The notes below the pieces were generated by a model that ran no database searches, was not told the origin of the DNA, and worked only from the letters and a program-made list of their open reading frames with translations. Both the position numbers and the translations under genes were made by a program. Shown piece after piece: positions 22,736-31,507 of a DNA stretch of 39,034 nt; the stretch's first letter is position 1; every line of letters begins with the position of its first letter. Where the stretch lies: NCBI RefSeq assembly GCF_005893125.1, contig NZ_VCJS01000116.1:1-39034 (forward strand), in the 5' to 3' direction. This DNA comes from Nonomuraea basaltis. Lineage in GTDB: Bacteria > Actinomycetota > Actinomycetes > Streptosporangiales > Streptosporangiaceae.

Positions 22736-23449
22736 TCAGGGCTCGGCCGCCTCGCCGAACGCCATCGACGCCCGCGACACCGTCGTGGTGAACATGGCCC
22801 GCTTGGGCAGCCCCAGCTCGCTCAGCTCCTTGGCGATGGGGTGGTTGCCCAGGCGGATCAGCGCGCCGCCGGGGCGGATCCGGGCGCCGCGGGCGCGTAC
22901 GGACCAGGGAACGCGCCGCGTGACCCCCTCCCGGTGCGTGTAGGCGTCCATCGGCGCCATCACCGCGCCGCCCGGCACGGGCACGCCCGGCTTGATCAGC
23001 ATGTCCAGCACGAGCCTGTCGTCCTTGCGCAGGATGCACCGCTTGTACGGCGAACCGAGCCGCAGCTCGATGTCCGCCAGCTCCTTCGGGAACCCCCACA
23101 GTGTCCGCCCGGCCTCCAGCGTGAACCGCTGGTCCACGGGCAGCCAGTGCACGAACACCCCGGCCCGCCCCAGATCGCCGGGCCCTCCGGCCCCGGAGGC
23201 GCCCGGAGGGCGCACCAGGAAGGCCATCCCGAACTCGTGGTAGGTGTCGAGGTCACCGTCGCGGTAGTCGACGAACAGCAGCATGCAGACTGCCTTGCCG
23301 GGCAGGATCTCCGCCACGTCGAGGCCCGAGTACGCGATGACCGCCCTGGCGGCGTCGGCACGCACCGGGTAGAAGGCGCTGCAGATCTCCGCGTCCCGCA
23401 CGCGGACAGGCATGTCCAATGTCCGGCCCTGGATCAGATGCGATGCCAT
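22736..23449 (-). CDS. Acetoacetate decarboxylase-family protein
   Basis: This 237-residue protein has the family fold markers: YPVRADAARAVIAYSG, ILPGKAVCMLLFVDYRDGD, and TLWGFPKELADIEL, in which Lys122 sits where the Schiff-base lysine of acetoacetate decarboxylase lies. Many members in secondary metabolism are not decarboxylases but aldolase- or cyclase-like enzymes. It sits between two glycosyltransferase genes with no metabolic link that I can see. The start ATG is preceded by no strong ribosome site. Confidence 0.78.
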   Translation of the reverse strand: MASHLIQGRTLDMPVRVRDAEICSAFYPVRADAARAVIAYSGLDVAEILPGKAVCMLLFVDYRDGDLDTYHEFGMAFLVRPPGASGAGGPGDLGRAGVFVHWLPVDQRFTLEAGRTLWGFPKELADIELRLGSPYKRCILRKDDRLVLDMLIKPGVPVPGGAVMAPMDAYTHREGVTRRVPWSVRARGARIRPGGALIRLGNHPIAKELSELGLPKRAMFTTTVSRASMAFGEAAEP

Positions 23450-23506
23450 GGTCCCAGTACATCAATCCCTAAGCCGCCCCGCCATGCCCGTCCCCGGGAT
23501 GTCCTG

Positions 23507-24472
23507 CTACACCGCCAGCGCGTGCCTGGCGGACTGGCCCGCCCACGACTCGGCGCGGCGCACGAACGCCGCCGCGTGGTCCGGCCAGTGGTGGTGCAGG
23601 CGCGCCTCGGTGTGCCCCAGGGCGCCCAGCCTGGCCCGCCGCACCGGATCCTCCTTGAGGTCGAGTACAGCGTTCAGCACGGCGTCCACGTCCAGCGGCA
23701 CCACCAGCCCGCAGCCGGCGCCCTCCGCCAGCGCGGCGCCCTGCGGCGTGGTGATCACCGGCAGCCCGCGGCCCATGTAGTCCATGATCTTCGTCGGCAC
23801 GGTCCGCACTGTGGTGTCGGCCAGCGCCAGGCCGGCCAGCGCGCCCTCGGCCATGCGCAGCGCGTGCCGGTTGGGCACGTACCCGAACCAGTCGAGCAGG
23901 CCGACCCGCTGCGCGTCACGCAGCAGCGGCCGCACGTCGCGCTCGGCGGGCCCGATCAGGTCGAGCCTGATGCCATGCGGGACCAGGCGCTCGGCCAGGC
24001 CGATCAGCTCGGTCACGCCGCGCTCGAGAGACAGGCGGCCGATGTGGACGACCCTGGTGTCGCCGGGAGGAGGCGGGCTGGGCGACACCAGGGTCGCCTC
24101 CGGCACCACGGCGGGCGTGATCACCTGGTGGCGCCGCTCGGCACGGGCGAGTTGCCGGGGCGTGACCTCCTCGCGGACGTCCCAGACGACAGGAGGCCGC
24201 CGGTAGGGCAGCGAGCGAAGCAGCCGGTGGTCGTGGACGATCAGTAGGTCGGCGTCCTTGACGGCGCGTCTGAGCGCCGCGCGCGCCCGGCCGTACGAGG
24301 CCTGCCGGGGCACGTCGACCGCGGCGAGCCCCATGGCGGGGGTCACGTTGAAGTAGGTGAACGGCGCGACGTAGGTCACCTGGTGGCCCGCGTCGAGCAG
24401 CGCCCTGATCTGCCTGTGCATGATCCGGGCGTCCTCGGGGTGATGGACGGTGGTGGCGACACATGCGCGCAT
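23507..24472 (-). CDS. Family 4 glycosyltransferase
   Basis: The 322-residue protein starts MRACVATTVHHPEDARIMHR, as do GT4 enzymes that act on exopolysaccharides. The C-terminal half has TRVVHIGRLSLERGVTELIG, IRLDLIGPAER, a loosened GEGFG region (EGALAGLALADTTVRTVPTK) and KIMDYMGRGLPVITT, where the E-x7-E is weakly kept. It is shorter than most GT4 proteins (about 370). The start codon lies inside a perfect 22-bp palindrome, with a GGAG nine bases upstream. The frame is open far upstream, but that portion is the complement of the acyltransferase gene. Confidence 0.83.
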   Translation of the reverse strand: MRACVATTVHHPEDARIMHRQIRALLDAGHQVTYVAPFTYFNVTPAMGLAAVDVPRQASYGRARAALRRAVKDADLLIVHDHRLLRSLPYRRPPVVWDVREEVTPRQLARAERRHQVITPAVVPEATLVSPSPPPPGDTRVVHIGRLSLERGVTELIGLAERLVPHGIRLDLIGPAERDVRPLLRDAQRVGLLDWFGYVPNRHALRMAEGALAGLALADTTVRTVPTKIMDYMGRGLPVITTPQGAALAEGAGCGLVVPLDVDAVLNAVLDLKEDPVRRARLGALGHTEARLHHHWPDHAAAFVRRAESWAGQSARHALAV

Positions 24473-24478
24473 GTGTCG
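24457..24478. repeat. Perfect 22-bp palindrome over the start codon of the GT4 gene
   Basis: The half-site CGACACATGCG is followed by its exact reverse complement with no spacer. The ATG of the leftward glycosyltransferase (24472-24470) lies inside it. In RNA it could fold over the start codon; in DNA it could be a dimer operator. The length is well beyond chance expectation for a window of this size. Confidence 0.7.
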
Positions 24479-24528
24479 ATGCTCCGCGCCTACCAGGTCA
24501 AAGGCGTTAATGCGGGTGGAACGGTCGC

Positions 24529-25821
24529 TTAACTTCGTGAGGGACGTCGATAGAGCCACGTGAGGCGGGGCTCGAGCACCCATTTGAAGACCGTACGGGT
24601 CTCCGGCAGGCACAGCACGATGGCCAGCGCGAACGCGCAGGAGCTGATCGCCAGGGCGCCGATCGGCCCGAACAGCCACGGGAGCTCGAGCCAGCCCATC
24701 TCCTTGGCGATCATCACGGGGATGCCGTGCAGCAGGTAGGCGTAGAGCGTGCGGGTGCCGAGGTCGGAGAACCACGTCTCGCCCCTGGGCACCAGTGCCA
24801 GCACGGCGAAGCACATGGCCAGCCCGCACGCCAGCAGCCCGACGCGCACGCCGAGGCCTGTGTACCAGGACAGGTCGAGGTCCTTGTAGCTGTCCTTGAA
24901 GTAGAAGGGGTCGAGCGGGGCCCTGGGCGCGATGTAGATCGCCACCGCGGCCGCGCCCAGCATGGTGAACACCGAAACGATCTTGACCCAGCGGCGGTTG
25001 AGCAGCTCGAAGTGCTCGGGCTGCATCACCAGGCCGATCACGAAGAACGGCATGAGGCCGAAGAAGCGGTCCATGCTGAAGTCGCCCGAGATCTGCGAGA
25101 ACCCGGCGAACAGGTAGATCGCGATCGCAACCGGGACGGGATACTTCATCCGCTTCCACACCGGCGTGGACAGCCGCCAGAACAGCAGCGCCAGCAGGTA
25201 CCAGTTGAGCCACGCCGGATCGATGATCGTCAGGCTCCACTTCTGGCCCGTGGCGTAGCGGAGCGCGGCGTAGCCGACCTCGACGATCACATAGGGCACG
25301 AGGAACGTGTCGACCAGCTTGTTCGTCTTCGCGTTGGAGTTCCAGAAATTTCTGGACAGGTAGCCGCTGATCAGGACGAACGCCGGCATGTGGAAGGTGT
25401 AGATGAAGATGTAGAGGGCCCTGGCGGAGTCCGCCGAGAGCGTCGGCACCAGGGAGTGGCCGACGACCACGAGCGCGATCAGGACGAACTTGACGTTGTC
25501 GAGGAACGGGTCGCGCTTGCGCTTGGCCGGCTCGGACTCCGGCTTCGGCTCGGGCTGCGTCAGCGGCGGCTCATCCGTCGCGACACCCTGCGAGGCGGCC
25601 GGTTGGGCGGCGGGGAGGCCATGCGGATCGGTCGGCTGGGCGACGCCGCCCGGGTCCGTCTCCTCGCCGGGCAGGACCCCGTGGGGATCCGTCCGCTCGC
25701 TCCAGAAGGTCTCCTCAGGCAGCGGCCACCGCGCTCCCGTGTTGGCGGGCCCGCCTTCCCCATCGGGAGCCGCCGGACTCCCGGGGGTCGTGACCGGTGG
25801 AGAGAATCTGGTGTCAGACAC
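24529..25821 (-). CDS. Membrane acyltransferase, family 3 (OafA/fucose-4-O-acetylase-like)
   Basis: The 430-residue protein has a long, Pro/Glu/Gly-rich cytoplasmic N-terminus (about 1-105) with near-repeats such as TDPHGVLPG and TDPHGLPA, then an acyltransferase domain of about ten helices. Family marks are RDPFLDNVKFVLIALVVVGH (catalytic-type His near 121), IYTFHMPAFVLISGYL and LLHGIPVMI. Such proteins O-acetylate sugars of surface polymers at the membrane. The GTG start at 25821 has no clear ribosome site, so the exact start is open. Confidence 0.85.
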   Translation of the reverse strand: MSDTRFSPPVTTPGSPAAPDGEGGPANTGARWPLPEETFWSERTDPHGVLPGEETDPGGVAQPTDPHGLPAAQPAASQGVATDEPPLTQPEPKPESEPAKRKRDPFLDNVKFVLIALVVVGHSLVPTLSADSARALYIFIYTFHMPAFVLISGYLSRNFWNSNAKTNKLVDTFLVPYVIVEVGYAALRYATGQKWSLTIIDPAWLNWYLLALLFWRLSTPVWKRMKYPVPVAIAIYLFAGFSQISGDFSMDRFFGLMPFFVIGLVMQPEHFELLNRRWVKIVSVFTMLGAAAVAIYIAPRAPLDPFYFKDSYKDLDLSWYTGLGVRVGLLACGLAMCFAVLALVPRGETWFSDLGTRTLYAYLLHGIPVMIAKEMGWLELPWLFGPIGALAISSCAFALAIVLCLPETRTVFKWVLEPRLTWLYRRPSRS

Positions 25822-25877
25822 GAGGGAGTCGCTCAGCTTCGCTAGGGGCCGGGGAACACGACGCCAACGTGACGTGA

Positions 25878-25894
25878 AAACCGTCTGACGGTTT
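25878..25894. repeat. Hairpin/operator-like inverted repeat upstream of the acyltransferase gene
   Basis: AAACCGTC and GACGGTTT are perfect 8-bp arms around a single T; flanking bases extend the symmetry if one A is bulged. It is 57 bases before the acyltransferase start, in the gap that follows the second LCP gene. It may be a terminator for the LCP gene or an operator. The rest of 25822-25997 holds nothing I recognise. Confidence 0.45.
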
Positions 25895-25997
25895 CATGTC
25901 GCGCTGTGTCGCCGACCCGCAACACACTATCCCGCCCACGCGGTCCCTGTCCCCGAAGGACGCCCAGAATGCCCGGTTACACAGGGAACTTGGAGCC

Positions 25998-27644
25998 TCA
26001 GGTGCACACGTTCTTCTGCTCGGAGGCGGTGATCGTGCTGTTCTGCACGCTGTCGGGCAGCTTGGTCACCTTCACCGAGTCGAAGTCCTCACCCACGACG
26101 AGCTGGATCACCGGAGTGCCCTTCGGCGCGGCCCCCGCCGTGGCGGCCGTGGTGGTGTACGCCTGCGGGTTGGTCGCCTTGACCCGGCCCGCCGCCGGAG
26201 CCGGCTTGGGCACGACCGCGCCGGCCAGCGTGCCGGCGTGGTCGGGCGCCGTCTCGATCGTCTTGGCGTAGTGGATCTCGCTCTTCGCCAGGCTCGTGCC
26301 GTCCGCGGTCTCGAAGTTGCCCACGCCGACGACGTTGAAGCCCTGCTCGGTGAGCTGGTCGGCGACCTCGCGGGCCTTGCCGAAGGTCTTGGTGCCGTTG
26401 AGCACCTGGACCTTCACCTGCTCCGGCTTGACGGCGACCTTGGGCTTGGTGCCGGGCTCCGTCGCGCTGGCCGACGGCGAAGGGTTGGCGACCTCGGTGT
26501 CGGTCTTGATCGAAGTGAACAGCTTGGTGGCGTCGGGCTCCTTCCACACCACGCGGGCCTCCGGGTTCTCGGGGTCGGGAACCCACGGGATCGTCGTGAA
26601 CTTGACGCCGCCGGCCGTCAGCTCCTTGGCGCTCACCGCGATCTCGATGAGCCGCTCGGTGTCGTTGGCCAGATCGGGGTCCATGGTGACGGAGCCGGCC
26701 GCGGCCGCGATGAAGTCCCGCAGTTTGCCCACGTCGGTGAGCAGGTCGCTGCTGGTGGCCTTGGCGACGACCTTGCTCAGGAAGATCTGCTGGCGCTTGA
26801 TGCGCTGGATGTCGCTGCCGTCGCCGTATTTGCGCAGGCGGACGTAGCCCAGCGCCTTCTCGCCGTTGAGCAGGCTCTTGCCGGGCGGCAGGACCAGCTT
26901 GGACGCCTTGTCGTCGACACCCGACTTCAGGCAGATCTCGATGCCGCCGAGCGAGTCCACGATGTTCTTGAAGCCGCTGAAGTCGACCTCGACGAAGTGG
27001 TTGACGCGGATGCCGGTGAGGGTCTCGATCGTGGAGATCGTGCAGGCGATGCCGCCGGAGTTGTACGCCGAGTTGATCATGTCTCGGCGCGGCGCCATCA
27101 CCTGCTTGGTGGCCTCGTTCTTGCACCGGGGGATCTGCACCATGGAGTCGCGCGGGAAGCTGATCAGGCGTGCCTGGTCCCGGTTGGGCGACATGTGCAT
27201 GAGGATGATCGTGTCGGTACGCTTGCCGCCCGCGTCGGCCTGCCTGGCCTGCTTCTGCCCGTACTTGGCGTTGCCCGCTCCCGCCCGGGTGTCGGAGCCG
27301 ACCAGCAGCACGTTGAGCGCGCCGGTGTCCGGGGGGCGCGGGTTGATGATGTCATCCTTGACGGGCTTCTGCGTGATGTTGCCGAAGGCGTCCCGGTAGA
27401 CGGTGTAGGCGGTCAGCGAGCCCGCGATCATGAGCGCTGTGACACCGATGCTGATCCAGGCCAGCGCCCGCATCTTGCCCTGGCCGTTCCCGCCGCCGTC
27501 GCGGTGGCTGCGTGGCGGCCGGTCGTCGGGCGGGGGCGGCGCGGCGGCCGCGGCCCTGCGGGCCATCCTGCTGCCGGGCTGGGTGGGGGCGTTCCTGCGG
27601 TCGTGCATCGGGTCGACTACCGGCACGCTCCTGTAGTCAGTCAT
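25998..27644 (-). CDS. Second LCP-family glycopolymer transferase with LytR_C domain
   Basis: This 548-residue protein has a cytoplasmic Arg/Pro-rich N-terminus, one membrane helix at about 61-82, an LCP domain with KRTDTIILMH, SFPRDSMVQIP, MINSAYNSGG and QRIKRQQIFLS, a Ser/Pro linker, and a LytR_C domain (VQVLNGTKTFGKAREVADQL) followed by a second small domain ending in a Cys-containing tail. It should attach a lipid-linked polymer to peptidoglycan, as the first LCP at 11578-13020 would. Two LCP genes bracketing the polyol module suggest separate polymers or acceptor sites. AGGGGGC precedes the ATG. Confidence 0.92.
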   Translation of the reverse strand: MTDYRSVPVVDPMHDRRNAPTQPGSRMARRAAAAAPPPPDDRPPRSHRDGGGNGQGKMRALAWISIGVTALMIAGSLTAYTVYRDAFGNITQKPVKDDIINPRPPDTGALNVLLVGSDTRAGAGNAKYGQKQARQADAGGKRTDTIILMHMSPNRDQARLISFPRDSMVQIPRCKNEATKQVMAPRRDMINSAYNSGGIACTISTIETLTGIRVNHFVEVDFSGFKNIVDSLGGIEICLKSGVDDKASKLVLPPGKSLLNGEKALGYVRLRKYGDGSDIQRIKRQQIFLSKVVAKATSSDLLTDVGKLRDFIAAAAGSVTMDPDLANDTERLIEIAVSAKELTAGGVKFTTIPWVPDPENPEARVVWKEPDATKLFTSIKTDTEVANPSPSASATEPGTKPKVAVKPEQVKVQVLNGTKTFGKAREVADQLTEQGFNVVGVGNFETADGTSLAKSEIHYAKTIETAPDHAGTLAGAVVPKPAPAAGRVKATNPQAYTTTAATAGAAPKGTPVIQLVVGEDFDSVKVTKLPDSVQNSTITASEQKNVCT

Positions 27645-27740
27645 ACGCCCCCTAGCCTCGTTCCTCGCGCTCTCGCGCCGGCTTGGTCGTTCTGCGCCAC
27701 GAGACTAGGTCACGTTCCGCGTGTCCGGTGTGATGACTGC

Positions 27741-27774
27741 CGGAAACGACCGTGACCCTGGCGTGATGTTTCCG
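27741..27774. repeat. Inverted repeat in the promoter region of the second LCP gene
   Basis: CGGAAAC at 27741-27747 and GTTTCCG at 27768-27774 form a 7-bp inverted repeat with 20 bases between, about 100 bases upstream of the LCP start. It could be an operator. The rest of the 143-base gap holds no gene that I can see. Confidence 0.3.
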
Positions 27775-27787
27775 CGGGCAAGCATAC

Positions 27788-29263
27788 TCAGAGCCGGACA
27801 TTGGGTGGAATATCATCGCCAAACTCTTTCGCCCTCCGGTTGCTTCCTGACGGGACACGCAGATCAGGCCTGCTGCTCAGGGCCGCCGCAAGACAGGCCA
27901 GGGGTACGGCCGGCAACACGTACCGATAGTCGAACTCCGCCGCCGCGGCCGGTGTGACAAGTAGCACAATGGCCACCGTCCAGGGCACCGGCCAGGCCGG
28001 AGCTTCCGCGCGGCGGCCTGCCCTGCGCCTGCGCGCGATCGCCACGACCGGAGGCACCAGGAGGACCCCCAGCAGCACCGGCCCGGGCAGCCGCGCCATG
28101 CTCTGGTAGGCCCGCAGCCATCCGGCGTAAGGCTCGACGATCTCCGTACCGATCGCACCCTGCTCATAGAGCTTGGCATAATCGGCGCCGACCTGCGCGG
28201 GATAGCGCCCAGGTGGTCCGGGTGGAGTCACGGGGAACTGGTAGTAGCCGTAGATCTCGAGGTCGGGATAGACCGGGCGGTCCCACCGGAACGTGCGGCC
28301 CAGCTCGGTCAGCACCGAGGCGGCGTAGTCGAGCGGCTGCTTGGTGATCGCCAGCGTCGCGAACCTGGCCGCCAGGTCGTCGCTCTCCTTCGTGAACGTG
28401 ATGCCCGGCAGCAGCACCAGGGGCGCGTCCTTGGCCCAGATGTACTCCTGGGACGGTGGCCGCCGCTCGGGCGGGCGCGGGTCGCACAGGACCCGCAGGT
28501 CCGGCGGCGGGTTCATCTTGGCACAGTCGGCGAACGACATCGTGCGGGCGTAGAGGAAGGCGCCGTTCGCGCCGATGAGGCCGGCGCGCTGGTAGGTGGC
28601 GTAGAACCAGGCGCCGTAGGCGACGAGCGGCACCAGGGCGGCCGCCAGCAGCACCCCGGCCAGGCCGATCCGCCTGCGCAGCACGAACCAGCCCGCGAGC
28701 ACGACGATGAGCGGCTGGCCGACGGTCCTGGTCAGCGTGGCGGCGGCGAGCAGCAGCCCGATCGCGGCGACCGTGCCCCTCCGTTGCGTCATGCAGAGCG
28801 CCACCGCTGACACGACCAGGAACATGAACAGCGTGTCGGAGACCAGCAGGTGCTCCAGCTCGACCTGGTAGGCGTCGAGCAGCACGGGCACCGTGGCCAG
28901 CGTCGCCGCCCACCGGGGCGCCCTGCGCGCCAGGCGGTAGATCAGCACGCCGGTGGCCAGGCCGAGCAGGTGCTGCACGGCCGTCACCGCGGCGAAGGCG
29001 TGGAACGGCTCCAGCAGCTTGATGAACATCGAGTAGCCGGCCGGCCGCACCAGGTCGGGGCGCGGTTTGAAGACCGTGACGATGTAGGTGTAGGAGTCGG
29101 GGAACCACAGGGCCGGGCGGTAGCCCAGCATGGCGAGGGCGCGCAGGGCCGTGCCGAAAGCGAGGACCACGAGGAACCACCTGTGCCGCCGCGCCAGGCC
29201 GCCCCACCGGGACAGGGCACTGCCGCTCTGCGCGGGCTCGTCCGCACGAGCCTCCGACCTCAC
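27788..29263 (-). CDS. GT-C-type membrane glycosyltransferase (family 39-like)
   Basis: The 491-residue protein has about ten hydrophobic helices. The first outer loop has WFPDSYTYI, with the Asp expected for a GT-C enzyme using a polyprenyl-phosphate sugar, and later QVELEHLLVSDTLFMFL, the second conserved acidic loop. A large outer domain follows (about 255-390), then helices at the C-terminus. The frame runs up to 29503, but the extra part translates a non-coding tandem repeat; the GTG at 29263 with GGGAGGG seven bases before it is the better start. It likely glycosylates the surface polymer or a protein outside the membrane. Confidence 0.8.
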   Translation of the reverse strand: MRSEARADEPAQSGSALSRWGGLARRHRWFLVVLAFGTALRALAMLGYRPALWFPDSYTYIVTVFKPRPDLVRPAGYSMFIKLLEPFHAFAAVTAVQHLLGLATGVLIYRLARRAPRWAATLATVPVLLDAYQVELEHLLVSDTLFMFLVVSAVALCMTQRRGTVAAIGLLLAAATLTRTVGQPLIVVLAGWFVLRRRIGLAGVLLAAALVPLVAYGAWFYATYQRAGLIGANGAFLYARTMSFADCAKMNPPPDLRVLCDPRPPERRPPSQEYIWAKDAPLVLLPGITFTKESDDLAARFATLAITKQPLDYAASVLTELGRTFRWDRPVYPDLEIYGYYQFPVTPPGPPGRYPAQVGADYAKLYEQGAIGTEIVEPYAGWLRAYQSMARLPGPVLLGVLLVPPVVAIARRRRAGRRAEAPAWPVPWTVAIVLLVTPAAAAEFDYRYVLPAVPLACLAAALSSRPDLRVPSGSNRRAKEFGDDIPPNVRL

Positions 29264-29270
29264 CCGCACG

Positions 29271-29277
29271 CCCTCCC
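29271..29277 (-). promoter_or_regulatory. Ribosome binding site deciding the GTG start at 29263
   Basis: GGGAGGG on the minus strand lies seven bases before the GTG, which keeps the 49-base tandem repeat outside the coding region. Confidence 0.55.
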
Positions 29278-29294
29278 GCTTCTCCGGCACGTCC

Positions 29295-29433
29295 GTCGGT
29301 GCATACCCGCTACCTGCGGTGGTCCGCCGCCCCCCGTAGGTGCACAACCCGCTACCTCCGGTGGTCCGCTGGACGCGGCCCCCCGTAGGTGCACAACCCG
29401 CTACCTCCGGTGGTCCGCTGGACGCGGCCCCCC
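29295..29433. repeat. 49-bp tandem repeat between divergent membrane glycosyltransferase genes
   Basis: Two identical 49-base units lie at 29336-29384 and 29385-29433. A partial, diverged unit at 29295-29335 lacks an eight-base block, and a short fragment follows at 29434. Each unit contains ACCTCCGGTGGT, an almost perfect dyad. As 49 is not a multiple of three, the array would break any reading frame as copies change, so it is not coding. It lies in the shared upstream region of two divergent genes and may hold repeated regulator sites. Confidence 0.75.
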
Positions 29434-29494
29434 GTACGCTACCCGCGATCGCGCCGGCCCCGTGCCTTGCGGGCGGAGGGTGTGTGGCGTTGGA

Positions 29495-29500
29495 TACGCT
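29495..29500 (+). promoter_or_regulatory. Candidate -10 box for the GT-C gene at 29510
   Basis: TACGCT is followed by nine bases and the ATG, so the message would have almost no leader. No clear -35 box is seen. Confidence 0.45.
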
Positions 29501-29509
29501 CACTCACCG

Positions 29510-31507
29510 ATGGAACTCGATCGACCCGGCCGGGTGCTCGCCGCGCTCTCGGTGGTGCCTCCGCTCGCCGTGGCGGGCTGGCTGCTGGCGGGCCTGCCGC
29601 TGCTGCTGCTCGGCCGGTTCGCGCCGCTGCCCGCCCTGCTGCTCGGCCTGCCCGCCGCCGCCCTGCTGTGCTGGGCGGGGACGCGGCGCCTGGGCAAGGT
29701 CGTCGAGGCCACGCGCCGGCAGGTCGCCGGGGTGGTGGCGGTCGCGGCGGCGTCGGGCGTGTTCAACGGGATCATGCACAGCGAGCAGCTCGCCGTCAGG
29801 CGCGACCCGGCCACGTACGCGCAGTACGCCGTCTGGATCGCCGGCCACGGCTCGCTGCCCGTCCCGGCCCAGGCGGAGGCGTTCGGCGGCGCGGATCCCT
29901 GGCTGATCTTCGAAAGCGTCGGGTTCTACCAGGTGGACGGGACGGTGGTGCCGCAGTTCATGCCGGGGCCGCCGATGCTGTTCGCGATCGGCCACTGGCT
30001 CGGCGCGCCGTTCGCGGTCCCGGCAGTGCTGGGCGCGCTGGCCGTGCTCACGCTGGCCGGGGTGGTGGCGCGGCTGGCCGGGGCCCGCTGGGCGGTGACC
30101 GCGGCGCTGGCGTTCGCGGTGAGCCTGCCGATCCTCTACACCTCGCGGACCACGTTCAGCGAGATCCCGTCGCTGATCCTGCTGTTCGGGGGGCTGGCGC
30201 TGGCGTACGACGCGCTCGACCGGCCGGCCTGGTGGCGGGGGCTGCTGGCGGGGCTGGTGTCCGGGCTGGCCGTGCTGGTCAGGGTGGACGGGCTGCGTGA
30301 TGTGCTGCCGGTGCTGGCGTTCGCGGGGCTGCTGATCGCGCTGCGGCGTTTCGGCAGGCCGCAGGGGGCTCTCGGGGTGCCGCTGCTGGCCGGGCTCGTG
30401 GCCGGGGCCGGGCTGGGGATGCTGGCGGCGTACCTGCTCGCGCGGCCGTACCTGTCCTATTTGTCCAGTTCGGTCAAGCCGCTGCTGCTCATCTGCGCCG
30501 GCGTCCTCGTACTGACGTTGATCGGCTCGGTCACCGCGCCGATCCTGGCCAGGCTCCGGCCACCGGCGTGGGCGCCCGCCGCCGGCGCCGGGCTGATCGT
30601 GCTGCTCATGGCCGCCCTCTACGCGCGCCCGTGGCTGCAGACCGTGACCCGCGCCCCCATGACGTCGGACGACCGGCGCACGGCCGAGATGATCCGGCTG
30701 ATCCAGCGGGCCAACGGCCTGCCCATGGACGGCACCCGGCTCTACTTCGAGGACTCCCTGCACTGGGTGATCTGGTACGTCGGCGCCCCCGTGGTCGTGC
30801 TGGCCACGTTCGCGGCGGCCGTGCTGGTCCGCAGGCTGCTGCGCGACGGCGCGCCCTTCGAGTGGCTGCTGCCGCTCGCGGTCGTCGGCTGGACGACCGT
30901 GACCACGCTGGTGCGCCCCGAGATCACCCCGGACCACCCGTGGGCCGCCCGCCGCCTGGTCCCCATCGTGATCCCCGGGCTGATCCTGCTGGCCGCGTAC
31001 GCGCTGGCCCGGCTCCGCGACCTCGCCGAGCGGGGCGGCCCCCGGGTCCGGCGCTGGGGCATGGCGGCCGCCGTCCTGCTCGTGCTCGTGCCGCCCGCCG
31101 TCACCTCGATCGGCACCGCGTTCACCCCGGTCGAGCGGGGGGAGGCGGCGGCGGTGGAGGCGATGTGCGCCAAGATCCCGCGCAATGCGTCCGTGCTGAT
31201 CGTGGAGCGGGTGACCGCCGACCGGTTCACCCAGCTCGTCCGCGGGATGTGCGGCCGCCCGGCGGCGCAGGTGGACCGCGATGGGCCGACCACCGCGTCC
31301 GAGGCGCAGGTGCGCCGCCTGATCGAGCGCGTGCGCGCGGCCGGCAGGGTCCCCGTCGTGCTGGCCGCGGAGGCCGGGCAGGTCTCGCCGTACGGGCCGG
31401 CGTCGCAGATCATGGCGCTGGTCACGCGCCAGGACGAGCGCTCGCTCATCGATGCCCCCAACACGACGTGGTCGCTGCAGATGAACGTTTGGATGACGGT
31501 CGCCTGA
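29510..31507 (+). CDS. Large membrane glycosyltransferase or polymer-related GT-C protein
   Basis: The 665-residue protein has at least ten hydrophobic helices. The first outer loop is long and includes RRDPATYAQYAVWI, where Asp takes the usual GT-C place, and SRTTFSEIPSLILLF, where Glu sits in the second conserved loop position. The C-terminus (about 545-665) is a soluble outer domain with VLIVERVTADRFTQLVRGMC. It resembles GT39-like proteins of actinomycetes that use polyprenyl-phosphate sugars. The frame is open to 28850 but that part is the complement of the divergent gene. Confidence 0.78.
   Translation: MELDRPGRVLAALSVVPPLAVAGWLLAGLPLLLLGRFAPLPALLLGLPAAALLCWAGTRRLGKVVEATRRQVAGVVAVAAASGVFNGIMHSEQLAVRRDPATYAQYAVWIAGHGSLPVPAQAEAFGGADPWLIFESVGFYQVDGTVVPQFMPGPPMLFAIGHWLGAPFAVPAVLGALAVLTLAGVVARLAGARWAVTAALAFAVSLPILYTSRTTFSEIPSLILLFGGLALAYDALDRPAWWRGLLAGLVSGLAVLVRVDGLRDVLPVLAFAGLLIALRRFGRPQGALGVPLLAGLVAGAGLGMLAAYLLARPYLSYLSSSVKPLLLICAGVLVLTLIGSVTAPILARLRPPAWAPAAGAGLIVLLMAALYARPWLQTVTRAPMTSDDRRTAEMIRLIQRANGLPMDGTRLYFEDSLHWVIWYVGAPVVVLATFAAAVLVRRLLRDGAPFEWLLPLAVVGWTTVTTLVRPEITPDHPWAARRLVPIVIPGLILLAAYALARLRDLAERGGPRVRRWGMAAAVLLVLVPPAVTSIGTAFTPVERGEAAAVEAMCAKIPRNASVLIVERVTADRFTQLVRGMCGRPAAQVDRDGPTTASEAQVRRLIERVRAAGRVPVVLAAEAGQVSPYGPASQIMALVTRQDERSLIDAPNTTWSLQMNVWMTVA

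Noticed and set aside
29264..29503. N-terminal extension of the GT-C protein with Gly/Thr-rich repeats
   Set aside because: The repeats come from the 49-base tandem array, whose length breaks the frame; a better start with a ribosome site lies at 29263.
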